Shown: piece after piece, positions 49,837 to 58,066 of the stretch | Numbering within the stretch: position 1 is the first letter of the stretch | Layout of the letters: each line of letters begins with the position of its first letter | NCBI RefSeq assembly: GCF_000519305.1 | Contig: NZ_KI912610.1 | Span: 124,183 to 188,182 of the forward strand | DNA: 64,000 nucleotides | Direction of reading: 5' to 3' | From: Mesorhizobium ciceri WSM4083 | GTDB lineage: Bacteria > Pseudomonadota > Alphaproteobacteria > Rhizobiales > Rhizobiaceae | The notes under the pieces: model-generated | What the model saw: only the letters and a program-made list of their open reading frames with translations | Told to the model about the DNA's origin: nothing | Databases searched by the model: none | Translations under genes and position numbers: made by a program

Positions 49837-50670
49837 ATGTTTGAAGTCGGCTGGACCGAAATGCTGGTCATCGCGATCGTCATGATCGTGGTCGTCGGAC
49901 CCAAGGATTTGCCCAATATGCTGCGTACCTTCGGCCGCACGACGGCGAAGCTGCGCGCCATGGCGTCCGATTTCCAGAAACAGTTCAACGAGGCGCTTAA
50001 GGAAGCCGAGCTCGACGACGTCAAGAAGTCCGTCGACGAGCTCAGGGGCCTCAGTCCGATGGCCGAGATCAGGAAGCAGCTCAATCCGTTCGAGCAGGCC
50101 GCGGCCGACGTTCGCTCCGGCGTCGATGCGGCGATGAAGCCGAAGCCGGCGGAGAATCCGGCAACGCCAGCCGCTTCGACCCCGCAGGCGGCCGAGCCAT
50201 TGAAGAACGGTGCAACGACCATGCCCGGCGTCAACGGACCGGAAGCAGCGCCCGCAGCGCCGATTTTCCCCGCAATGACGGACGAATCGGTGGTGACGTC
50301 GTCAGTGCCGGCGGCGCCTGTCGTGGCGCCGAAGGCGTCCGCGGCGAAGAAGGCAGCCAAGGCTGCGCCGTCAAAGGCGATACCGGTTGCAAAAGCACCG
50401 GCCAAGGCTTCGGCAAATGGCGCAAAGGCTCCAGCGCCGGCGAAAACGGTCGCCGCGAAGGCCGCGCCTGCGCCCAGGGCGCCAGAGAAGACCGGGACTG
50501 CGGCAAAGCCTGAAGCGGTCAAAGCCGCCAAGCCTGCCGTGGCCAAGGTGATCGCGTCCAAGGCCGTAGCGACCAAGGCCGTGGCGACCAAGATGGCGGC
50601 GAAAGCCGAACCGAAGCCTGCCGCGGCGAAGAAGCCGGTGGCCAAGAAGACGGCGGGAGCCGCCAAGTGA
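49837..50670 (+). CDS. tatB: Sec-independent protein translocase subunit TatB
   Basis: The N-terminal helix with MFEVGWTEMLVIAIVMIVVV and then GPKDLPNMLRTFGR is diagnostic. An amphipathic helix follows (LRAMASDFQKQFNEALKEAE). The rest of the 277 residues is an alanine/lysine/proline-rich, low-complexity tail. That is longer than in enteric TatB but common in rhizobia. It forms the receptor complex with TatC. The end overlaps tatC by four bases. Confidence 0.94.
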   Translation: MFEVGWTEMLVIAIVMIVVVGPKDLPNMLRTFGRTTAKLRAMASDFQKQFNEALKEAELDDVKKSVDELRGLSPMAEIRKQLNPFEQAAADVRSGVDAAMKPKPAENPATPAASTPQAAEPLKNGATTMPGVNGPEAAPAAPIFPAMTDESVVTSSVPAAPVVAPKASAAKKAAKAAPSKAIPVAKAPAKASANGAKAPAPAKTVAAKAAPAPRAPEKTGTAAKPEAVKAAKPAVAKVIASKAVATKAVATKMAAKAEPKPAAAKKPVAKKTAGAAK

Positions 50671-51533
50671 GCGTTTCGGACACCGAAAAGGACGAGATCG
50701 AGAAATCGTCGGCGCCGCTGATGGAGCACCTGATAGAGCTGCGCCGGCGGCTGATCTGGTCGCTGGGCGGCTTCTTCGTTGCCTTCCTGGTCTGTTTCTT
50801 CTTCGCCAAGAAGCTGTTCAACCTTCTGGTCGTCCCGTTCAAATGGGCGACGCAGTGGGCCGGGCTCGATCCGCACAAGGTCGAGCTGATCTACACCGCG
50901 CCGCAGGAATTCTTCTTCACCCAGGTCAAGCTCGCCATGTTCGGCGGCATGGTGATCGCCTTTCCGCTGATCGCCACACAGATCTACAAATTCATCGCAC
51001 CCGGCCTCTACAAGAACGAGCGCAACGCGTTTTTGCCTTTCCTGATCGCGTCGCCGATCCTGTTCCTGATGGGCGCGTCGCTGGTCTATTTCTTCTTCAC
51101 GCCGATGGTGATGTGGTTCTTCCTCGCCATGCAGCAGGCCGGCACCGACGATCAGGTGCAGATTTCACTGCTGCCGAAAGTGTCGGAATATCTCAGCCTG
51201 ATCATGACGCTGATCTTCTCCTTCGGCCTCGTATTCCAGCTGCCGGTGGTGACCAGCCTGATGACGCGCGTCGGCATGCTGTCGTCCAAGGGGCTGGCCG
51301 AGAAGCGCAAATGGGCGATCGTCATTGCCTTCGTCGTCGCGGCGATACTGACGCCGCCCGATCCGATGAGCCAGATCGGCCTGGCCATCCCGACGATCCT
51401 TCTCTACGAGGTCTCCATCTGGGCTGCCCGGCTGATCGAGCGCGATCGGGAAAAGCAGCGCGTGGCACGCGAGAAGCAGGACGCGGCGGAAGAAGTCGCC
51501 GAGAAGAAGCCGGCGGACGCGTCCTCCACCTGA
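50667..51533 (+). CDS. tatC: Sec-independent protein translocase subunit TatC
   Basis: The 288-residue protein has six hydrophobic segments. The conserved start is MEHLIELRRRLIWSLGGFFV; APQEFFFTQVKLAMFGG and FPLIATQIYKFIAPGLYKNE lie in the family positions. Near the end, ILTPPDPMSQIGLAIPTILL is typical. It recognises the twin-arginine signal with TatB. It is the last gene before the small-RNA-like stretch. Confidence 0.95.
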   Translation: MSVSDTEKDEIEKSSAPLMEHLIELRRRLIWSLGGFFVAFLVCFFFAKKLFNLLVVPFKWATQWAGLDPHKVELIYTAPQEFFFTQVKLAMFGGMVIAFPLIATQIYKFIAPGLYKNERNAFLPFLIASPILFLMGASLVYFFFTPMVMWFFLAMQQAGTDDQVQISLLPKVSEYLSLIMTLIFSFGLVFQLPVVTSLMTRVGMLSSKGLAEKRKWAIVIAFVVAAILTPPDPMSQIGLAIPTILLYEVSIWAARLIERDREKQRVAREKQDAAEEVAEKKPADASST

Positions 51534-51587
51534 ACGGCGCGGCTGCGTCTGGCCAGCTTCGGAACCGATGTCGATAGGAATTTTTTC

Positions 51588-51617
51588 TTGACCTGCTGAG
51601 GGCAGCTATGCTATGAT
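51588..51617 (+). promoter_or_regulatory. Sigma70-type promoter
   Basis: TTGACC at 51588-51593 and TATGAT at 51612-51617 are separated by 18 bases. The spacing and sequences are close to the housekeeping consensus. It drives the short transcript proposed just downstream. Confidence 0.65.
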
Positions 51618-51623
51618 TTTCGG

Positions 51624-51669
51624 TATGGTGCTGATTTGCGCCAACGACCCGCCGTAGAGGCGGGTTTTT
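51624..51669 (+). ncRNA. Candidate short RNA between tatC and serS
   Basis: The promoter at 51588 would start transcription near 51624. An intrinsic terminator follows at 51647-51669: ACCCGCC and GGCGGGT around GTAGA, then TTTTT. The resulting RNA would be about 46 bases with no usable open frame. It might instead be a tat readthrough terminator with a fortuitous promoter. I do not recognise the RNA family. Confidence 0.5.
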
Positions 51670-51781
51670 CATTTCAGGCTCTCCTCCGCCTTCAGTCGAA
51701 AGCGCGTCAAAGCGTGATCGCATGCTTGCGTTCCCCATGCCCCATCTTGCATCGATCGAGGATGCGGTTTACGCCCTCTGC

Positions 51782-51816
51782 CTGAAACGCATCGTACTCA
51801 AAGCGATGCGTTTCAG
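51782..51816. repeat. Perfect 13-bp inverted repeat with T-rich 3' flank
   Basis: CTGAAACGCATCG (51782-51794) and CGATGCGTTTCAG (51804-51816) surround a 9-base loop. TTTTGTTT follows, so it can act as a terminator. It belongs to the repeat-rich gap 51670-51892 before serS, which holds no gene. Confidence 0.7.
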
Positions 51817-51826
51817 TTTTGTTTGA

Positions 51827-51873
51827 AGCATGTCGTGGTCCCAAAACCGCTGCGCACTTTTGGGCGACATGCT
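51827..51873. repeat. Palindromic intergenic repeat element before serS
   Basis: Outer arms AGCATGTCG (51827-51835) and CGACATGCT (51865-51873) and inner arms CCCAAAA / TTTTGGG form a long hairpin around CCGCTGCGCAC. It ends 19 bases before the serS ATG. The core resembles the elements at 56436 and 57876. Confidence 0.7.
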
Positions 51874-51892
51874 ACCCCGGAGCGTTCAAACC

Positions 51893-53197
51893 ATGCTTGA
51901 CATCAAATGGATTCGCGACAACCCGAAGGCCCTTGTCGAGGCGCTGGTTAAGCGCTCGTGGTCGGCCGGTGAAGCGCAGTCCACGGTCGACGGGCTGATC
52001 GCCTCGGACGAGGCGCGGCGCGAACACGTCACCGAACTGCAGACCAAGCAGGAGCGCCGCAATGCCGCGTCGAAGGAGATCGGCAACGCCATGCGTTCGG
52101 GCGATGCCGCCCTGGCCGAGACGCTGAAAGCCGAAGTCGGCGAGATCAAGGTCTTCATCCAGAACGGCGAGGCGCGCGAACGCGAGCTCGACAAGGCGCT
52201 GAACGATGCGCTGGCGGTGCTGCCCAACGTACCGTTCGATGACGTGCCTGTCGGCAAGGACGAGCACGACAATGTCGTCAAGCACATCGTCGGCAAGGTG
52301 CCGACGCGGCCGAACTGGGTGAAGGAGCACTTCGAGATCGGCGAAGCGCTCGGCATGATGGATTTCGAGCGCGCGGCAAAGCTGTCGGGCTCGCGCTTTA
52401 CGGTGCTCAAAAGCGGACTGGCCCGAATGGAACGTGCGCTCGGCCAGTTCATGCTGGACCTGCATACGACCGAACACGGCTACGAAGAAGTCATCCCGCC
52501 GTTGATGGTCAAGGACGATGTTCTGTTCGGCACCAACCAATTGCCGAAGTTCGAGGACGATCTGTTCTTCACGCCGCACGGGGAGGGCAGGCTTGGCCTG
52601 ATTCCCACCGCCGAGGTCCCACTCACCAACCTTGTGCGTGAGGAAATCACCGCGCATGAAAAACTGCCGCTGCGCTACACCGCGCTGACGCCGTGTTTCC
52701 GTTCGGAAGCGGGCTCGGCCGGGCGCGACACGCGCGGCATGCTGCGTCAGCACCAGTTCTACAAGGTCGAACTGGTGTCGATCACCGATCAGGAATCGTC
52801 GCTTGCCGAGCATGAGCGGATGACGCAATGCGCCGAGGAAGTGCTGAAGCGGCTCGGCCTGCCGTTCCGCACCATGACGCTGTGCACCGGCGACATGGGG
52901 TTTGGCGCGCGCAAGACCTACGACATCGAGGTCTGGCTGCCCGGCCAGAATGCCTATCGCGAGATCTCGTCCTGCTCGGTGTGCGGCGATTTCCAGGCGC
53001 GCCGCATGGACGCCCGCTACAAGGACAAAGACGGCAAGGGCAACCGCTTCGTCCACACGCTCAACGGCTCGGGCACAGCCGTTGGCCGCGCGCTCATCGC
53101 CGTCATCGAAAACTACCAGAATGAAGATGGCAGCGTAACCATTCCTGAAGTGCTGCGGCCTTACATGGGCGGTCTGGAAAAGATCGAAGCGAAATAA
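51893..53197 (+). CDS. serS: Seryl-tRNA synthetase
   Basis: The frame opens at 51830, but MLDIKWIRDNPKALVE at 51893 is the true start; 434 residues. The N-terminal coiled arm (about 30-105) binds tRNA-Ser. The class II motifs are visible: PTAEVPLTNL, FRSEAGSAGRDTRGMLRQHQ and NGSGTAVGRALIAVIENYQN. The stop overlaps the surE start by one base (TAATG), so serS-surE-pcm form an operon. Confidence 0.96.
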   Translation: MLDIKWIRDNPKALVEALVKRSWSAGEAQSTVDGLIASDEARREHVTELQTKQERRNAASKEIGNAMRSGDAALAETLKAEVGEIKVFIQNGEARERELDKALNDALAVLPNVPFDDVPVGKDEHDNVVKHIVGKVPTRPNWVKEHFEIGEALGMMDFERAAKLSGSRFTVLKSGLARMERALGQFMLDLHTTEHGYEEVIPPLMVKDDVLFGTNQLPKFEDDLFFTPHGEGRLGLIPTAEVPLTNLVREEITAHEKLPLRYTALTPCFRSEAGSAGRDTRGMLRQHQFYKVELVSITDQESSLAEHERMTQCAEEVLKRLGLPFRTMTLCTGDMGFGARKTYDIEVWLPGQNAYREISSCSVCGDFQARRMDARYKDKDGKGNRFVHTLNGSGTAVGRALIAVIENYQNEDGSVTIPEVLRPYMGGLEKIEAK

Positions 53198-53955
53198 TGC
53201 GCATTCTCCTGACCAATGACGACGGCATTCATGCCGAGGGCCTGGCGTCGCTCGAACGCGTCGCACGTACGCTGTCCGACGATGTCTGGGTGGTGGCGCC
53301 CGAGCAGGACCAGTCCGGCTATGCGCATTCGCTGTCGATCTCGGAGCCGCTGCGGCTGCGCAAGATCGGCGAGAAGCATTTTGCCGTGCGCGGCACGCCG
53401 ACGGATTGCGTCATCATGGGCGTCAAGAAAATCCTGCCTGGCGCACCCGACCTGATCCTGTCCGGCATCAATTCCGGCGCCAACATCGCCGACGACGTCA
53501 CTTACTCCGGCACTGTTGCCGGCGCCATGGAAGGCGCACTGCTCGGCATCCGCTCGATCGCGCTCAGTCAGGGTTACAGCTATGTCGGCGAAGATCGCGT
53601 CGTCCCTTACGAGACGACCGAGGCGCTGGCGCCGGCACTGCTGAAGAAACTGGTCGCGACGCCGTTGCCGGACGGCGTGCTGCTCAACGTCAATTTTCCG
53701 AACTGTCTTCCCGAGGAGGTCGCCGGCACTGTGGTCACCACGCAAGGCAAGTTGGTGCACAGCCTGTGGGTCGACGAGCGCCGCGACGGGCGCGGCCTGC
53801 CTTACTACTGGCTGCGCTTCGGCCGCGAGCCGGTCGAAGGCAAGCAAGGCACCGATCTGTACGCTCTGCGTAACAGGCTGGTTTCGGTGACGCCATTGCA
53901 GCTCGACCTCACAGCGCATGAAATCCGTGACCAGCTGAGCAAGGCGCTTGCATGA
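53197..53955 (+). CDS. surE: 5'/3'-nucleotidase SurE
   Basis: The 252-residue protein opens MRILLTNDDGIHAEGLASLE, with the metal-binding NDDG motif. VVAPEQDQSGYAHSLS and DLILSGINSGANIADDVTYS follow, all SurE landmarks. It removes phosphate from nucleoside monophosphates and helps stationary-phase survival. It sits between serS and pcm, the usual surE-pcm pairing. Confidence 0.95.
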   Translation: MRILLTNDDGIHAEGLASLERVARTLSDDVWVVAPEQDQSGYAHSLSISEPLRLRKIGEKHFAVRGTPTDCVIMGVKKILPGAPDLILSGINSGANIADDVTYSGTVAGAMEGALLGIRSIALSQGYSYVGEDRVVPYETTEALAPALLKKLVATPLPDGVLLNVNFPNCLPEEVAGTVVTTQGKLVHSLWVDERRDGRGLPYYWLRFGREPVEGKQGTDLYALRNRLVSVTPLQLDLTAHEIRDQLSKALA

Positions 53956-54605
53956 ACCAGGGGATCGATGATCGCGAAGGCTTTGCCGCCTTTCTGCTGC
54001 GCCTGCGCGGCCGGGGTACCGTGCCGAAGGCACTGATCGCTGCCTTCGAGGCGACGCCGCGGCGCGGCTTCCTGGCGGCCCAGTTCCATCAGATCGCCTG
54101 GTCGGACCGCATGCTGCCGATCGAATGCGGCGAGGCGATCGAAGGCGCCGACATGCAGGCGGCGGTGACCGCGGCGCTAGCCATCCAGCAGGGCAACCGC
54201 GTGCTCGAGATCGGCACGGGCTCGGGTTACACCTCGGCGGTGATGTCGCGGCTGGCCGGGCGGGTCATCACCACCGATCGCTACAAGACGCTCGCCGAGC
54301 AGGCGCGGCAGCGCTTCGAGGCGCTCGGCATCGGCAATGTGATCGTGCGCCACACCGATGGTTCCGGCGGGCTGCCGAATGAAGGGCCATTTGACCGCAT
54401 CGTCGCCTGGGCTGCCTTCGACAGCCTGCCGCGCTTCCTGCTCGACCAGTTGTCGAGCGGCGGTATCGTCATCGCTCCGATCGGCCCTGAAGAGGGCGAA
54501 CAGGTGCTGGCCAAGCTGACCAAGGTCGGCAGCCGCTTCGAGCGTGAAGACATCGGCCTCGTTCGCCTGCAGCCGATCCTGCGCGGTGTCGCCGCTATCA
54601 TCTAG
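53952..54605 (+). CDS. pcm: Protein-L-isoaspartate O-methyltransferase
   Basis: The 217-residue enzyme starts in an ATGA overlap with surE. Motif I is RVLEIGTGSGYTSAVMSRLA near 76-95. RHTDGSGGLPNEGPFDRIV matches the post-I region, though the canonical GDG is altered to TDG. It methylates isoaspartate with SAM so that damaged proteins can be repaired. The pairing with surE supports the assignment more strongly than for the paralogue at 27351. Confidence 0.9.
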   Translation: MNQGIDDREGFAAFLLRLRGRGTVPKALIAAFEATPRRGFLAAQFHQIAWSDRMLPIECGEAIEGADMQAAVTAALAIQQGNRVLEIGTGSGYTSAVMSRLAGRVITTDRYKTLAEQARQRFEALGIGNVIVRHTDGSGGLPNEGPFDRIVAWAAFDSLPRFLLDQLSSGGIVIAPIGPEEGEQVLAKLTKVGSRFEREDIGLVRLQPILRGVAAII

Positions 54606-54809
54606 CGCGTATGTCGATGTTTCGGGCCGGGCCGCGTCGGGTAGCGCGCCGGTCTTCGACCCCGGCTGGCCTGACCTGAAAATCTCCCCTCGGCTCGCTC
54701 TCTAATATTTTAAGAAAAATTGCGTCGGATTCCATGGGGTTAACCGTCGAGTAACATTAACGCGCTTTAATCATGCCTAGTTTGTACCGGGTATGTGCGG
54801 GTTAGTGCG

Positions 54810-56330
54810 ATGCAACTCAGTGTTTTGAAGACAAACGGTCGCAATCTGGCGCGAGGGTGCGCCATACTGATGGTCGCGGGTGCTGCTGCGGGGTGCAGTT
54901 CCCAGGTTTCGCGGTTTAATGGCGTCGACGACGTCTTTACATCCTCGACCAACAATCAGCGCGCCATCATCAGCAAGCAGGATGCCGTACAGCAGCCCTA
55001 TCCGGGCGATGTCGCCGCCGCTCCGATCGATGGCAGCCATACACAATCGGTCAGCCGCTCCAGCCTCGAGCCGGTCTCGACGCGGCCGCTGCCGCCGCCG
55101 GTTGCCCAGGCGCAGCAGGCCCCCGAACTGGCGCCGGCATCGAAGCCTGTGCGCACCGCATTGGCCCCGGCACCGCATGTCGACAGGACCACGACCGGCA
55201 CGGTCGCCCCAGTGGCGTCGCCTTTCAAGGTTTCGCAACCTGACGAACCCCGCATGGCTGCTTCCGGCACTCCGCATGCAACCGAGATCGTCGTCAGGGA
55301 CGGCGAAACGATCGGCGGCCTGGCGCAGCGCTACAAGGTGCCGTCCGACGTGATCATGAAGGTCAACGGGCTGAGCGCGACCAAGGGGCTGAAGACCGGC
55401 CAGAAGCTGGTCATCCCGGCCTACGCCTATTCCAGCAAGGGCGAGGCGAAGGTCGCCGACGCCAAGCCGGCGAAAGACGGCAAGCACAACCTGCCGGCCA
55501 CTGCGCCGGACAAGGTCGCCGTCCTGCCGCAGCAGCCGAAGCCTAGGGAGGGCAAGTCCGCCGCTCAGGTCGACACATCGGCCGCCGCGAGCCAGCCCAA
55601 GGAGCCGAAGCCGCAGGTGGCCGCGGCCAAGGCGACCAATGCAGCTGGCACCTATACGGTCCAGTCGGGCGACACGCTTTCTTCGATTGCCAGAAAGACC
55701 GGTGTCGGCGTCGTTGCCATCAAGCAGGCCAACGGCATGCAGGATGGCTTGCTCAAGATCGGCCAGACCCTGAAGGTGCCGGCCGGTGGAACCGCGACCG
55801 TCGCCGCCGCCAAGCCGGCCAAGGTCGATCCGGTGACGACGGCCACGACGCAGCCTGCGGCAAAGACCACGCCGTCGGAAACGCTGGCGTCCTACACACC
55901 GCCGAAGAAAGATTCGAAGGTCATCCAGCAGGCCGAGGCCGACGATGCTGTCGCGCCGGACGCCACCGGCATCGGCAAGATGCGCTGGCCGGTGCGCGGC
56001 CGCGTGATCTCCGGTTTCGGCTCCGGCAAAGACGGCGTTGACATCGCCGTACCCTCTGGCACTCCGGTCAAGGCAGCCGAAAACGGCGTTGTCATCTATG
56101 CCGGCGACGGCCTCAAGGAATTCGGCAACACGGTGCTGGTGCGCCACGAGAATGGCCTGGTCACCGTCTACGGCCACGCCAGCTCGATCGAGGTGCAGCG
56201 CGGCCAGAAGGTCAAGCGCGGCCAGGAAATCGCGCTGTCGGGCATGAGCGGCACGACGGACTCGCCGAAGCTGCACTTCGAAGTGCGCAAGAACTCCGCC
56301 CCGGTCGATCCCTCGGGTTACCTCGAATAG
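54810..56330 (+). CDS. NlpD-like LysM/LytM lipoprotein, probably non-catalytic
   Basis: The ATG at 54810 gives a lipoprotein signal with lipobox AAGC (Cys about 30); 506 residues. A proline-rich linker is followed by two LysM domains (about 154-205, VVRDGETIGGLAQRYKVP, and about 276-322, YTVQSGDTLSSIARKTGVG). The C-terminal M23 domain spans about 387-506. Here the zinc motifs are degraded: KDGVDIAV replaces HxGxD, and KLHFEVR has lost one His of HxH. This is the NlpD pattern, an activator of amidases that split septal peptidoglycan. Confidence 0.88.
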   Translation: MQLSVLKTNGRNLARGCAILMVAGAAAGCSSQVSRFNGVDDVFTSSTNNQRAIISKQDAVQQPYPGDVAAAPIDGSHTQSVSRSSLEPVSTRPLPPPVAQAQQAPELAPASKPVRTALAPAPHVDRTTTGTVAPVASPFKVSQPDEPRMAASGTPHATEIVVRDGETIGGLAQRYKVPSDVIMKVNGLSATKGLKTGQKLVIPAYAYSSKGEAKVADAKPAKDGKHNLPATAPDKVAVLPQQPKPREGKSAAQVDTSAAASQPKEPKPQVAAAKATNAAGTYTVQSGDTLSSIARKTGVGVVAIKQANGMQDGLLKIGQTLKVPAGGTATVAAAKPAKVDPVTTATTQPAAKTTPSETLASYTPPKKDSKVIQQAEADDAVAPDATGIGKMRWPVRGRVISGFGSGKDGVDIAVPSGTPVKAAENGVVIYAGDGLKEFGNTVLVRHENGLVTVYGHASSIEVQRGQKVKRGQEIALSGMSGTTDSPKLHFEVRKNSAPVDPSGYLE

Positions 56331-56383
56331 AAGAAAAAAAGCAATTTGCGGGCCGTCTGACCTCCAGTCCGGCCCGCCGGCTC

Positions 56384-56411
56384 AGCCCGTTCCGAAAGGA
56401 GCGGGCTTTTT
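56384..56411 (+). terminator. Intrinsic terminator after the NlpD-like gene
   Basis: Stem AGCCCGTTCC / GGAGCGGGCT (one G-U pair) with a GAAA loop and a run of five T. It is placed 53 bases after the stop. Confidence 0.82.
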
Positions 56412-56435
56412 CAGTTGGTTGTGGGATCTTGTGTG

Positions 56436-56488
56436 TTTCCATGCATGGTCGTTTTCCCGAAACCGAGACCGCTTTTCGGGCATGGAAA
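56436..56488. repeat. Palindromic intergenic repeat element
   Basis: TTTCCATG (56436-56443) and CATGGAAA (56481-56488) enclose an inner CCCGAAA / TTTTCGGG stem around CCGAGACCGC. The core AAACCG...C-CGCTTTTCGGG recalls the element before serS. It lies between the terminator and the next gene. Confidence 0.65.
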
Positions 56489-56558
56489 TCCCATCAGGCA
56501 TTCAGTAATTTTCTTTGCCTATGATCGCCGGCACTCGGGACCAATCGCTAGGCAAATT

Positions 56559-56858
56559 ATGGCAAATTTAGATGTGTGGCGCCAGACAAGGACGCGGCTG
56601 CTAATTGGTGTGCCGCTCGTGGTTGGCGGTACAGTTCTTCGCCACTACAGTTTTCATGCCTTCGAACTTCTAATGTTCGGGTTCTCGATTACGCTGACCC
56701 TTTTCTCGATCTGGCTTGTCTACCGCAGTTGGCCGAGCCGAGAGCAAAGACTGCAAGGCAAGACCAGCGCCGCCTATGCCGGCGTGATCATGGCCTCATT
56801 CCTTCTTGTTGTGTCCCTTTACGGAAACTACATCGTCTTGCCTGTGGTAACCGGTTGA
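56559..56858 (+). CDS. Small membrane protein, 99 aa
   Basis: The frame extends to 56415, but the ATG at 56559 (MANLDVWRQTRTRLLIGVPL) avoids the repeat region. Three hydrophobic segments are visible at about 14-27, 33-54 (FELLMFGFSITLTLFSIWLV) and 73-94 (AGVIMASFLLVVSLYGNYIV). No family recognised. It is isolated between a terminator and a convergent gene, and its codon use looks less GC-rich than its neighbours, so it may be acquired. Confidence 0.55.
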   Translation: MANLDVWRQTRTRLLIGVPLVVGGTVLRHYSFHAFELLMFGFSITLTLFSIWLVYRSWPSREQRLQGKTSAAYAGVIMASFLLVVSLYGNYIVLPVVTG

Positions 56859-56914
56859 TCGACATTGGGTAGACGCGGTTGCGTTCCACCCAGCCAAATT
56901 GAGCTTCGACCAGT

Positions 56915-57790
56915 TCAGTCCTTCAGGGGTTTGCCGAGCCGGCCAGCCAGATCCTGGGTGAACTGCCAGGCGACGCGGCCCGAGCGGCTGCCGCGCGTCG
57001 TCGCCCACTCCAATGCCTCAGTGCGTAGCTGCTCGGGATCGATGACAAGGTCATGATGGCTGATATAGCCGGCGATCATTTCGAGATATTCGTCCTGCGA
57101 ACATTTGTGGAAGCCGAGCCACAGCCCGAACCGGTCGGACAGCGACACTTTTTCCTCGACCGCCTCGGACGGGTTGATGGCGGTCGAGCGCTCATTGTCG
57201 ATCATGTCGCGCGGCAACAGATGGCGGCGGTTCGAGGTGGCGTAGAAGATGACATTGACTGGCCGACCCTCGACGCCGCCTTCGAGCGCTGCCTTGAGCG
57301 ATTTGTAGGAAGTGTCGTCATGGTCGAAGGAGAGGTCGTCGCAAAACAGGATGAAGCGGAAGGGGGCCGCCTTGAGCAATCCCATCAGCTTCGGCAGCGT
57401 GTCGATGTCCTCGCGGTGGATTTCGATCAGCTTCAGCGGCAGGTCGGACTTGGTCTTGGCGTTGATCTCGGCATGCACGGCCTTGACCAGCGACGATTTG
57501 CCCATGCCGCGCGCGCCCCACAACAATACGTTGTTGGCCGGATAGCCGGCGGCGAAGCGTTCGGTGTTGTCGACAAGGATGTCGCGGACGCGGTCGACGC
57601 CACGGATCAGGCCGATGTCGACGCGATTGACCTTGCGCACCGGCTCCAGATAGCCCGGATCGGCCTGCCAGACGAAACAATCGGCCTCGCCGAGGTCGGT
57701 TTGGGGCACCGGCGGCGGGGCAAGGCGGCTCACCGCCTCGATCAGCCGGTCGAGTTTCTGGTTCAGGGCTTCAATGCTGCTGTCGGTCAT
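56915..57790 (-). CDS. DUF815-family P-loop ATPase
   Basis: The frame opens upstream, but the ATG at 57790 (MTDSSIEALNQKLDRLIEAV) is the usual start; 291 residues. Walker A is GARGMGKSS at 92-100, Walker B is FILFCDDLSFDHDD, and ATSNRRHLLPRDM supplies the sensor region. The family is an AAA+-like ATPase conserved in bacteria with unclear role. It is on the opposite strand to yajC-secDF; between them lies the repeat at 57876. Confidence 0.87.
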   Translation of the reverse strand: MTDSSIEALNQKLDRLIEAVSRLAPPPVPQTDLGEADCFVWQADPGYLEPVRKVNRVDIGLIRGVDRVRDILVDNTERFAAGYPANNVLLWGARGMGKSSLVKAVHAEINAKTKSDLPLKLIEIHREDIDTLPKLMGLLKAAPFRFILFCDDLSFDHDDTSYKSLKAALEGGVEGRPVNVIFYATSNRRHLLPRDMIDNERSTAINPSEAVEEKVSLSDRFGLWLGFHKCSQDEYLEMIAGYISHHDLVIDPEQLRTEALEWATTRGSRSGRVAWQFTQDLAGRLGKPLKD

Positions 57791-57875
57791 GACTGTCTTT
57801 TGTTTTCGCGTTTTTGATGTCTGGGGGCGTGAAGCTGCCCGATTCCGCCTGATACAAAACCGGTCGCAACCTTTT

Positions 57876-57932
57876 GTTAGAGCATAATCTTTTGCGGAAA
57901 CCGGCTCGCGCTTTTCGCGATCATGCTCTAAC
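57876..57932. repeat. Palindromic intergenic repeat element
   Basis: GTTAGAGCATAATC (57876-57889) pairs with GATCATGCTCTAAC (57919-57932), one bulge. The inner part is GCGGAAA CCGGCTCGCGC TTTTCGC. It is a clear relative of the repeat before serS, inserted in the shared upstream region of the DUF815 and yajC genes. Confidence 0.72.
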
Positions 57933-57979
57933 ACGGCTCAACAGGCCGTAAAAGCAGCCGATTTGGCCGGCCGCGCAGT

Positions 57980-58007
57980 TGCATTGACAACTTTACCGAC
58001 TATATTC
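57980..58007 (+). promoter_or_regulatory. Probable promoter of yajC-secDF
   Basis: TTGCAT at 57980-57985 and TATATT at 58002-58007 with 16 bases between, about 60 bases before the yajC start. Confidence 0.5.
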
Positions 58008-58023
58008 CGGCCAAATTTCAAAG

Positions 58024-58046
58024 GCCGCCAAATTGGCGGCTGTTTT
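58024..58046 (+). promoter_or_regulatory. Terminator-like hairpin in the yajC leader
   Basis: GCCGCCA (58024-58030) pairs with TGGCGGC (58034-58040) and is followed by TGTTTTC, 20 bases before the yajC ATG and after the proposed promoter. It could attenuate transcription or mask the ribosome site. No alternative (antiterminator) pairing is evident by eye. Confidence 0.45.
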
Positions 58047-58066
58047 CAAAATTCAGGAGTACCTCG

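Noticed and set aside
51872..53266. 464-codon reverse open frame opposite serS
   Set aside because: Shadow of serS; extends over the surE start and the repeat region.
54777..56276. 499-codon reverse open frame opposite the NlpD-like gene
   Set aside because: Low-complexity Gly/Arg/Asp shadow of a proline/alanine/lysine-rich gene.
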